From Candidatus Colwellbacteria bacterium RIFCSPLOWO2_02_FULL_44_20b (GTDB lineage Bacteria; Patescibacteriota; Minisyncoccia; UBA6257; Colwellbacteraceae), in the NCBI GenBank assembly GCA_001817765.1, contig MHIZ01000012.1:1-7667 (forward strand): a DNA stretch of 7,667 nucleotides. The letters are read 5' to 3'. Shown piece by piece: positions 1 through 4,215 of the stretch; positions within the stretch are counted from its first letter, which is position 1; each line of letters opens with the position of its first letter. Position numbers and translations under genes: made by a program. The notes beneath the pieces were generated by a model. That model was not told where the DNA came from. It saw nothing but the letters and a program-made list of their open reading frames with translations, and ran no database searches.

Positions 1-694
1 GTAGGCGGGTATATCCGTTATTGTAGAGTTCAGCAATTTCGGTCGGCTCAAGGAGATAGAGAAGTAGTGGCGCTAAGCTTTTGTGTGGAATGTAGATATC
101 TGATTGTTCTTCAACCTTCGGTCGATTTACCACGCCGCCGAATCCAACAAAAACGTCGGCGACATTTTTACAGACAAGATCTGTCACGCTATTCCCTACA
201 TAGGCAATCCTTATTCCTTCTTTTTTATGATTTTTGAGCATTTCTGCTTTTCCATTTTCGCCACAGAGGGGTGATGTTTCATTTATACCAGCATATTCCC
301 CGTTTTCATCAAGATAGAGCTCGTTTGCGATGACACGTTCGCGTGGAATTTGGAGCGCCCAGGCAACAGGATCAATGATATGGTGAAAATTTGAAGTAAG
401 AATAAAAACTTCTTTTTCTAAAAGATGCAGGGCGCTTATAACTTCTTTGACATCTTCAACGCACCGTTCGATGTAGGCAGGAATGAGTTTTCTTATCATC
501 GCGTCAGACGGACGGATGATATCCATTTTTTCTTTCAGAATTCCGTCGAACGGAATTTGGCCGTTTATTGAGGCGTCCGTCATTTTTTTTATCTTACCGT
601 GCACGCCCTGCATCTCGGCGAGTATATCCAAGCTTTCACCAGCAACAAGCGTGCTGTCACAATCAAAGAATATTTTATTTATACTTCTTCCCAT
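1..694 (-). CDS. SerB-like HAD-family phosphatase (C-terminus cut by window edge)
   Basis: The first 231 residues of a HAD-superfamily hydrolase, starting at ATG 692-694 and running off the left edge. It resembles phosphoserine phosphatase (HAD subfamily IB), which releases phosphate from L-phosphoserine in the cytoplasm. Visible motifs are motif I DCDST (nucleophile D11, acid D13), the PSP-like cap segment, motif II with S101 (LTSNF), motif III K149, and motif IV GNSVTD at 167-172. The stretch EYAGINET and the later VGFGG match PSP enzymes as I know them. One oddity is that the usual first Asp of motif IV (GDxxTD) is Asn168. No Shine-Dalgarno is visible. A terminator hairpin sits 14 nt before the start, so expression may be attenuated. 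The true substrate is uncertain: another small phosphomonoester is possible, since many CPR genomes lack serine biosynthesis. Confidence 0.85.
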   Translation of the reverse strand, partial: MGRSINKIFFDCDSTLVAGESLDILAEMQGVHGKIKKMTDASINGQIPFDGILKEKMDIIRPSDAMIRKLIPAYIERCVEDVKEVISALHLLEKEVFILTSNFHHIIDPVAWALQIPRERVIANELYLDENGEYAGINETSPLCGENGKAEMLKNHKKEGIRIAYVGNSVTDLVCKNVADVFVGFGGVVNRPKVEEQSDIYIPHKSLAPLLLYLLEPTEIAELYNNGYTRL

Positions 695-696
695 CT

Positions 697-708
697 TTGT
701 ATATACAA
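697..708. promoter_or_regulatory. 12-bp palindrome TTGTATATACAA next to start codon
   Basis: A perfect palindrome lies between the terminator U-tract and the phosphatase ATG. It could be a small operator or an AT-rich accident. Nothing else in the sequence supports a regulator binding here. Confidence 0.25.
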
Positions 709-734
709 TTAAAAACTCCCTTTGTTCGAGGGAG
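709..734 (-). terminator. Intrinsic terminator / attenuator hairpin before the HAD phosphatase
   Basis: On the minus strand the stem CTCCCT/AGGGAG (734-729 with 721-716, 6 bp, 7-nt loop) is followed directly by TTTTT (715-711). It lies between a strong promoter (846-873) and the phosphatase start at 694. It would therefore end a short RNA or act as an attenuator. Confidence 0.75.
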
Positions 735-839
735 CGTCATTTTTATATATTATCTAATCACGACACTACCCCGACCAGCCTTGAAGCATTGAGGTTGTAA
801 CCTTTGTTGTGATTTGGAAATATGTCCGTTTCATTTATG
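709..839 (-). ncRNA. Putative leader RNA or small RNA (attenuator candidate)
   Basis: This stretch is bounded upstream by a near-consensus promoter and downstream by an intrinsic terminator, so it is expected to give an RNA of about 130 nt. On the minus strand the segment UCGGGGUAG (774-766) can pair with CUCCCUCGA (734-726). The pairing covers 8 of 9 positions, one of them G-U. CUCCCUCGA contains the 5' arm of the terminator stem, so this is a possible antiterminator. A 22-codon frame (MKRTYFQITT...) starts near its 5' end, but I see no ribosome site for it. The RNA matches no family I can name. It may instead be an independent sRNA. Confidence 0.45.
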
Positions 840-845
840 GATATA

Positions 846-873
846 AGTATAGTTCCGCCTGTTCTTGTGTCAA
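846..873 (-). promoter_or_regulatory. Sigma70-type promoter TTGACA-16-TATACT
   Basis: On the minus strand the -35 TTGACA (873-868) is a perfect match. The spacer is 16 nt and the -10 TATACT (851-846) matches 5 of 6. The expected start is near 839. It lies just downstream of the terminator of the 937-1152 gene, so it opens a new transcription unit leading to the hairpin at 709-734 and the phosphatase gene. Confidence 0.75.
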
Positions 874-891
874 GCAAACCTTTGCGGAGGT

Positions 892-933
892 AAAACAAAA
901 AAACCGCCTTGTTATAGCAGTTTTTTGTTTTTT
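892..933 (-). terminator. Terminator of the small membrane protein gene (probably bidirectional)
   Basis: On the minus strand the stem AAAACTGC/GCGGTTTT (8 bp with one G-T pair, 9-nt loop) is flanked by long A and T runs on both sides. It begins only a few nt after the stop codon at 937. The A and T runs could also extend the stem and work in the opposite direction. Confidence 0.7.
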
Positions 934-936
934 GCT

Positions 937-1152
937 TTATAGCGCCGGCTCGTTTTTCTTCCAGAGTCTTTTCCATTCATCGCTTTCTTTCAAAAGCGGG
1001 CAGGCAAATGCGGCGGCATATCCTAACCCGAGTACCATAAGAGCGCCAAGCCAGAGTTCGTACTTACCCTGAATTGTTCCAATCAGAGCATAAAGCGTCC
1101 CATACCAGAGTATCGCTTCAAGAATTGCGAGCGCCCATTTTTTCGAAGTCAT
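937..1152 (-). CDS. Small two-helix membrane protein, unknown function
   Basis: This 71-residue protein starts at ATG 1150-1152. Two hydrophobic stretches at about residues 6-27 and 33-54 are separated by a short polar turn (QGKYE). A charged tail rich in K, E and W (ESDEWKRLWKKN) follows, so it is a hairpin-type inner membrane protein. I do not recognise the family and no catalytic motif is visible. There is no Shine-Dalgarno in the 20 nt before the start. An intrinsic terminator follows the stop closely, which supports a real gene and makes it the last gene of its transcript. Its upstream neighbour on the same strand is a non-coding stretch with a tandem repeat and then the tRNA-Pro genes, so it may be transcribed alone or by read-through from them. 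Confidence 0.65.
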   Translation of the reverse strand: MTSKKWALAILEAILWYGTLYALIGTIQGKYELWLGALMVLGLGYAAAFACPLLKESDEWKRLWKKNEPAL

Positions 1153-1197
1153 TTTAGAGTTTATTTTTGAAACTTCGACCTTTTGAAATTATCTTGT

Positions 1198-1297
1198 CGG
1201 TACATTTGTGTTACTACTCTCAGTATCTCCCTCACCTTCGTTCGATTCGGTACATTCGCACTGCTGTACTCAGTACCTCCTTCATCTTCATTCGATC
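1198..1297. repeat. Tandem duplication of a 50-bp unit
   Basis: Copy 1 (1198-1247) and copy 2 (1248-1297) begin CGGTACATT and share CTCAGTA, then CTCC, then TTCGAT. They match at 37 of 50 positions without gaps, and nearly all differences are transitions. The stretch is non-coding as far as I can see and lies in the roughly 200-nt gap between the tRNA-Pro gene and the small membrane protein gene. Confidence 0.7.
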
Positions 1298-1308
1298 GGG
1301 ACACTGGA

Positions 1309-1324
1309 TCCGCCAGTTGGCGGA
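1309..1324. repeat. Palindromic repeat TCCGCCAGTTGGCGGA (copy 1)
   Basis: A 7-bp inverted repeat around a 2-nt centre. The same 16-bp pattern, TCCGCCRGYTGGCGGA, occurs at 6332-6347. A second small palindrome, AACCTAGGTT (1326-1335), is adjacent. No T-run follows on either strand, so it does not look like a terminator. Confidence 0.7.
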
Positions 1325-1359
1325 GAACCTAGGTTGCGTTCTTATATACTAAATTACGT

Positions 1360-1433
1360 TGGTCGGGCCGCCGAGATTCGAACTCGGGCTAAATCCTCCC
1401 GAAGGACTCGTGCTACCACTACACTACGGCCCG
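1360..1433 (-). tRNA. tRNA-Pro(CGG)
   Basis: A full cloverleaf on the minus strand. The acceptor CGGGCCG pairs with CGGCCCG. The D arm is GTGT...GCAC, the anticodon stem AGTCC/GGATT encloses TTCGGGA, and the T arm is CCGAG-TTCGAAT-CTCGG. Discriminator A is followed by an encoded CCA (1362-1360). Anticodon CGG (1401-1399) reads CCG. The C1-G72 pair, G after the anticodon and A73 are typical of bacterial tRNA-Pro. It lies 7 nt after a second, abnormal Pro tRNA and is probably processed from the cca-dcd transcript. The variable loop has 4 nt. Confidence 0.93.
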
Positions 1434-1440
1434 TAACTTC

Positions 1441-1522
1441 TCGGGATACTAGGCAGGCTACAGACCTGCCTGCCGGCAGGCAGGCTCCCGAAGCCTGCGT
1501 ACTACCACTATACGACACCCCG
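1441..1522 (-). pseudogene. Abnormal tRNA-Pro(CGG)-like gene interrupted by a palindrome
   Basis: The 5' half is a good tRNA. Acceptor CGGGGTG (1522-1516) pairs with TATCCCG (1448-1442), using two G-U pairs. The D arm is GTAT...GTAC, and the anticodon arm CAGGC-TTCGGGA-GCCTG has anticodon CGG. After the anticodon loop comes the 20-bp perfect palindrome at 1465-1484, whose first four bases serve as the anticodon stem. A hairpin GGCAGG-TCTGTAG-CCTGCC follows where a T arm should be. There is no TTCRA T loop, the length is 82 nt, and no CCA is encoded. The D and anticodon stems differ from the neighbouring tRNA-Pro by compensating changes, so this was once a separate functional gene. Probably a pseudogene; a non-canonical tRNA is less likely. 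Confidence 0.7.
1465..1484. repeat. 20-bp perfect palindrome inside the abnormal tRNA-Pro
   Basis: CCTGCCTGCCGGCAGGCAGG is its own reverse complement. It sits where the variable loop and T arm of the tRNA should be. A further CCTGCC (read on the minus strand) follows nearby, so the insertion may have been rearranged. Confidence 0.85.
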
Positions 1523-1557
1523 TATGTTATTAATTATTTCTTGAAGAGCCACTTAGG

Positions 1558-2118
1558 CTAAAAAAGGTTTCCTGTTTTCGCGGCTGTCGGTCCTTTCGGA
1601 TCTCCTTTATATAAGGATTTCTTTCTCTTATTGTAGGGGACCTCTGCAGGTGAGGATAAGCGATGGATGGCTATTTGGCAAATATACATTCCCGGGTAGA
1701 GCAACACAGGAAGACCGGAATGGTTTGATATTTCAAGTGTAATTGGTCCGTCGAAACCCGGATCGACGAAGCCGGCGGTATGCACGAGGATTCCCATTCT
1801 CGCGAGCGTGCTTTTTCCTTCAACACGAAGTACAAGATCATTCGGCACCCGCATTTGTTCTTTTGTTGCGGCAAGTACGAACGAACGTGGATGCAGGATA
1901 AACGGGTCGCCTTCTTTGAGAGTCACTTTGTCCATAAGGTCTGTCGGAAGACCTTTTCTTGGATCGAGCTCAAGATTACGTTCGGGACGAAAAATAAGAA
2001 ACGTATTGTCGAGTTTTAAATCAACTGAGGCCGGACCTATCTGATCCGAATTGAGCGCGGGCGTAAATACTAATTTCCCTTCGTTTATAACTACCTTAAT
2101 ATCTCTGTCTGACAACAT
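1558..2118 (-). CDS. dcd: dCTP deaminase, probably bifunctional dCTP deaminase/dUTPase type
   Basis: This 186-residue enzyme has the usual family length. It deaminates dCTP in the cytoplasm to feed dTMP synthesis. Visible motifs are IGPASVDLKL near residues 27-36, EGKSTLARMG at 100-109, HTAGFVDPGF at 113-122, catalytic Glu129 (ITLEI), and a C-terminal lid PYNKRKKSLYKGDPKGPT. The TAGF(V/I)DPGF form is the one I associate with bifunctional enzymes (mycobacterial and Methanocaldococcus types). These go directly to dUMP; the E. coli deaminase has TAHRIDPG here. Activity type is therefore inferred. The ATG follows the cca stop by 2 nt with no clear Shine-Dalgarno, suggesting translational coupling. 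The stop is TAG, and the tRNA-Pro pair begins 35 nt downstream with no terminator between. Confidence 0.93.
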   Translation of the reverse strand: MLSDRDIKVVINEGKLVFTPALNSDQIGPASVDLKLDNTFLIFRPERNLELDPRKGLPTDLMDKVTLKEGDPFILHPRSFVLAATKEQMRVPNDLVLRVEGKSTLARMGILVHTAGFVDPGFDGPITLEISNHSGLPVLLYPGMYICQIAIHRLSSPAEVPYNKRKKSLYKGDPKGPTAAKTGNLF

Positions 2119-2120
2119 AG

Positions 2121-3581
2121 TTATTTCACATAATATTTCTTCTTCATTTCTTCTTCAACACCGGACTCAAATTCTTCCTTTCGCTTTTTTGCCGCTTCGG
2201 CCATTGTTTCAAGTTCGGCTTCAGTTCTTTTATTTAATTCTTTTGCTTGTTCTTCGAGCCATTCTTTTTCGTTTTTCTTTGGGTTATCAAGTATTTCTTC
2301 GAGGAGCACGGCAAGAATTTTTCCTACCTTTGGTCCGGGTTCGATATTGAGAAGTTTCATCAGGTCATTTCCGTTTATTTTTATCATCTTTGGGGAGATC
2401 GGATCGGTCTTTACCTTTTCTATCATGAATTTCAGATGGCGAAGTTTGTAAGGAACGGCTTTCGGAACGCCGGAGCCGATACGATCGGCTTCGCGAACTT
2501 TCAAAAGATCTTCAATACACTCCGTGCCGACTCGGCTTATAAACCGGCGAACACCGGCTTCACTTACTTCTCCCACGTTGTAATAAAAGAGATGATACCG
2601 AACAAGATGTGTTACGTATTCGATTACGCGTTTTGGAAATCGAAGACGATTTAAAATATCGTATGTCATCCTGCCGCCCACAACTTCGTGATTATAGAAT
2701 GTCGAATCTGGCCCGTCCCCTGCTTTTGTGCGCGGCTTTCCTACATCGTGCAAGAGCGAGGCAAGACGGATTTCGAGCGAGTAATCGTTTTGCGCGGCGT
2801 AATCAAGCGCGCGAACGTTATGTTCGAAAACTGTATAGATATGGTGTTTATTTTGCCCTATACCAATACCTTCGCGAAGTTCTTTTACGATATATTCGAG
2901 AAGACCGAGTTTTTCGAGCATATAGATTCCACGAGCCGAACCGCCATCGGAAGCTAATATGATCTTTATAAATTCATCGCGGATGCGTTCTTTCGCGATT
3001 ACTCGAAGGAGACCGGCTTGTTTTTTAATCGCGCTTTCTGTTTTTGGTTCGATTTCAAAATTTAATTGCACGGCAAATCGAATAGCGCGCATCAAACGAA
3101 GCGCGTCTTCTTGAAATCGTCCTTCGGGGTCGCGGACGGCGCGGATGATTTTATCTTTTAGATCTTTTTCGCCATTCCATGGATCGATATAGTTGCCGTC
3201 CTTATCGAGCGCGATTGCGTTTACCGTAAAGTCTCGGCGAGCAAGATCTTCTTCAATTGTGTTTGTGAATTCGATGACGTCGGGATGGCGGTAATCGGAG
3301 TATTTTTCTTCCCGCCGGAGCGTTGTGACTTCTACAATCGCAAGCGTTGCGTCTTCAGCTCCTGTTTTTACTCCAACTGTGCCGAAAGTGTTTTCGTAGA
3401 TGCTTTCGGGAAATAGTTTTTGGATTTCGGGCGGCTTCGCGTTTGTCGCAACATCCCAATCTTTCGGTTTACGTTTGAGCAATAAATCACGGACACATCC
3501 GCCGACGATGTACGTTTCGAAACCCTCTTTTCCCAGAGTTTTGAGGATTGATTTTATTTCTTGTGGGATTTCGACCTTCAC
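2121..3581 (-). CDS. cca: CCA tRNA nucleotidyltransferase with HD domain
   Basis: This 486-residue class II nucleotidyltransferase adds or repairs the 3' CCA of tRNAs. The head domain has GGCVRD (27-32), the metal-binding D41-x-D43 and RRDFTVNA (115-122). The nucleotide-recognition helix has E158-D159 and R162 (EDALRLMR). An HD domain follows with H254 and the pair H278-D279 (LLHDVGK). The C-terminus (about 440-486) is a highly charged helix that may be a coiled coil. The start is GTG 3581-3579, with TATAAT ending 7 nt upstream, so the mRNA is almost leaderless. Nearby tRNA-Arg and tRNA-Lys lack an encoded CCA, so this enzyme is needed for them, while tRNA-Pro encodes it. It heads an operon with dcd. 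The HD domain suggests phosphohydrolase activity as well, but this is not certain. Confidence 0.95.
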   Translation of the reverse strand: MKVEIPQEIKSILKTLGKEGFETYIVGGCVRDLLLKRKPKDWDVATNAKPPEIQKLFPESIYENTFGTVGVKTGAEDATLAIVEVTTLRREEKYSDYRHPDVIEFTNTIEEDLARRDFTVNAIALDKDGNYIDPWNGEKDLKDKIIRAVRDPEGRFQEDALRLMRAIRFAVQLNFEIEPKTESAIKKQAGLLRVIAKERIRDEFIKIILASDGGSARGIYMLEKLGLLEYIVKELREGIGIGQNKHHIYTVFEHNVRALDYAAQNDYSLEIRLASLLHDVGKPRTKAGDGPDSTFYNHEVVGGRMTYDILNRLRFPKRVIEYVTHLVRYHLFYYNVGEVSEAGVRRFISRVGTECIEDLLKVREADRIGSGVPKAVPYKLRHLKFMIEKVKTDPISPKMIKINGNDLMKLLNIEPGPKVGKILAVLLEEILDNPKKNEKEWLEEQAKELNKRTEAELETMAEAAKKRKEEFESGVEEEMKKKYYVK

Positions 3582-3588
3582 GCTTTTT

Positions 3589-3594
3589 ATTATA
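3589..3594 (-). promoter_or_regulatory. -10 box TATAAT of cca, giving a leaderless mRNA
   Basis: TATAAT (3594-3589) lies 7 nt before the GTG start, so transcription would begin at or within 1-2 nt of the start codon. No convincing -35 is seen. It shares the 60-bp divergent gap with the tRNA-Arg promoter region. Confidence 0.6.
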
Positions 3595-3603
3595 CCCTTC
3601 CTA

Positions 3604-3632
3604 TTGTTTTTAGGTTATGGGGACGGTAGAGT
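3604..3632 (+). promoter_or_regulatory. Weak promoter candidate for tRNA-Arg
   Basis: TTGTTT (3604-3609), a 17-nt spacer and TAGAGT (3627-3632) would place the start near 3639, just before the tRNA at 3641. Both boxes are poor matches, so the position is the main argument. Confidence 0.3.
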
Positions 3633-3640
3633 ATTTTGAA

Positions 3641-3712
3641 GCCCTCGTAGTCTAACGGATAAAACGCGAGCCTTCGAAGCTCGATTTGGGGGTTCGATTC
3701 CCTCCGGGGGCA
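3641..3712 (+). tRNA. tRNA-Arg(UCG)
   Basis: The acceptor GCCCTCG pairs with CGGGGGC, with one G-U pair. The anticodon stem CGAGC/GCTCG encloses CTTCGAA, giving anticodon TCG, which reads CGA and perhaps other CGN codons. The T arm is GGGGG-TTCGATT-CCCTC, and discriminator A is at 3712. The CAT that follows means CCA is not encoded. The D stem has one mismatch (C12-A23). The 16 nt spanning its 3' end recur exactly at 3806-3821. Confidence 0.92.
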
Positions 3713-3767
3713 CATTATATTATCTCGGCAGAGCCTCGATCAAAAAATTGTCCCTTCGGGAATTCCT

Positions 3768-3785
3768 GGGTTTCTTTTGAAACCC
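3768..3785. repeat. Hairpin GGGTTTC-TTTT-GAAACCC
   Basis: A perfect 7-bp stem with a 4-nt loop abuts the 20-bp palindrome that follows. No T-run follows on the plus strand, so I do not call it a terminator. Confidence 0.6.
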
Positions 3786-3805
3786 GTCCCGCAGTACTGC
3801 GGGAC
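3786..3805. repeat. 20-bp perfect palindrome after tRNA-Arg
   Basis: GTCCCGCAGTACTGCGGGAC is its own reverse complement. It abuts the repeated tRNA-Arg 3' end at 3806, in the same way that the other palindromes here abut tRNA-like sequence. Confidence 0.85.
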
Positions 3806-3885
3806 CCCTCCGGGGGCACATAGTACACAAGAATATAGAATATTGAATATAGGGGTACAGGAAACGAAGCAGTTGATTTTAATTA

Positions 3886-3934
3886 AAAAGAAAACGCAAA
3901 GATCGTAGTTTATAAAAAAATAATTTTTGCGTTT
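3886..3934 (-). terminator. Terminator candidate of the 55-residue membrane protein gene
   Basis: A 9-bp inverted repeat AAACGCAAA/TTTGCGTTT (3892-3900 and 3926-3934) overlaps the stop codon. On the minus strand it is followed by TTCTTTTT. The loop of 25 nt is long and AT-rich, so efficiency is uncertain. Confidence 0.45.
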
Positions 3935-4100
3935 ATGAGCCCCGATTGTTCGGGGGTTTTTCTTCTGGAGCGAAGAGCGCGACGGCACCAACCGCCACAA
4001 GGATTACGCCTGTGATGGCATATGAAATACTTCCGATCCAGAAGATACTTAAATCAAGACCGAACCCTACAATGAGGGCAATAAGGCCAAAGATTTTCAT
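3933..4100 (-). CDS. Small 55-residue membrane protein, unknown function
   Basis: ATG at 4098-4100 is preceded by AGGAG with an 8-9 nt gap, the clearest Shine-Dalgarno in the window. The product starts MKIFGLIALIVGFGLDLS. It has two hydrophobic stretches, about residues 3-21 and 25-44 (SYAITGVILVAVGAVALF), then a short polar tail APEEKPPNNRGS. It is therefore expected to be a small helical-hairpin membrane protein. I do not recognise the family. The stop TAA lies in an inverted repeat that may be its terminator, and a plus-strand terminator hairpin overlaps the last codons. The gene is separated from the upstream Cys-repeat gene by a strong terminator, so it is probably transcribed on its own, although I see no convincing promoter. 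Confidence 0.7.
   Translation of the reverse strand: MKIFGLIALIVGFGLDLSIFWIGSISYAITGVILVAVGAVALFAPEEKPPNNRGS
3940..3961 (+). terminator. Plus-strand intrinsic terminator (inside minus-strand CDS end)
   Basis: The stem CCCCGA/TCGGGG (6 bp, loop TTGT) is followed by GTTTTT on the plus strand. It would end the tRNA-Arg transcript before it runs against the minus-strand genes. The same bases encode the last residues (PPNNRG) of the small membrane protein. Confidence 0.7.
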
Positions 4101-4160
4101 TGGTTTTTTCTCCTTTTTGTAAGAACTATTTTCCGGCGAAATGGTATGCTTTTTTCAATA

Positions 4161-4192
4161 AAAAAGAAAGGATGATAGTATCCTTTCTTTTT
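4161..4192 (-). terminator. Strong terminator of the Cys-repeat protein operon
   Basis: A 13-bp perfect stem AAAAAGAAAGGAT/ATCCTTTCTTTTT (4161-4173 and 4180-4192) with a 6-nt loop. The distal arm is T-rich on both strands, so it can work in both directions. It lies 24 nt after the stop codon at 4216. Confidence 0.8.
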
Positions 4193-4215
4193 CTTTATTC
4201 TATTTACTTTTTTTA

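Larger units (their letters stand above)
3700..3821. repeat. 16-bp direct repeat of the tRNA-Arg 3' end flanking a hairpin cluster
   Basis: CCCTCCGGGGGCACAT occurs at 3700-3715 (end of tRNA-Arg) and again at 3806-3821. The 90 nt between them include TCCCTTCGGGA (3751-3761), a 7-bp hairpin (3768-3785) and a 20-bp palindrome (3786-3805). The arrangement resembles a target duplication or a remnant of a second tRNA copy. There is no integrase gene nearby. Confidence 0.7.

Noticed and set aside
758..976. 72-residue minus-strand ORF overlapping the end of the small membrane protein gene
   Set aside because: It runs through the terminator at 892-933 and the promoter at 846-873, and overlaps a better-supported gene.
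1198..1297. CRISPR array
   Set aside because: There are two contiguous diverged 50-bp units with no spacers and no cas genes.
1441..1522. Functional tRNA with a long variable arm (Ser/Leu/Sec type)
   Set aside because: The anticodon is Pro and no T arm with a TTCRA loop can be formed after any variable-arm fold I tried.
1208..1561. 117-residue plus-strand ORF
   Set aside because: It is antisense to both tRNA-Pro sequences and crosses the tandem repeat, so it is an accident of GC-rich RNA genes.
3700..3821. Att sites of a complete integrative element
   Set aside because: Only 90 bp lie between the repeats and there is no integrase or other mobility gene in the window.
3740..4000. 86-residue minus-strand ORF
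   Set aside because: It covers the hairpin cluster and overlaps the 55-residue gene in another frame; its start lies inside that gene and it shows no domain.
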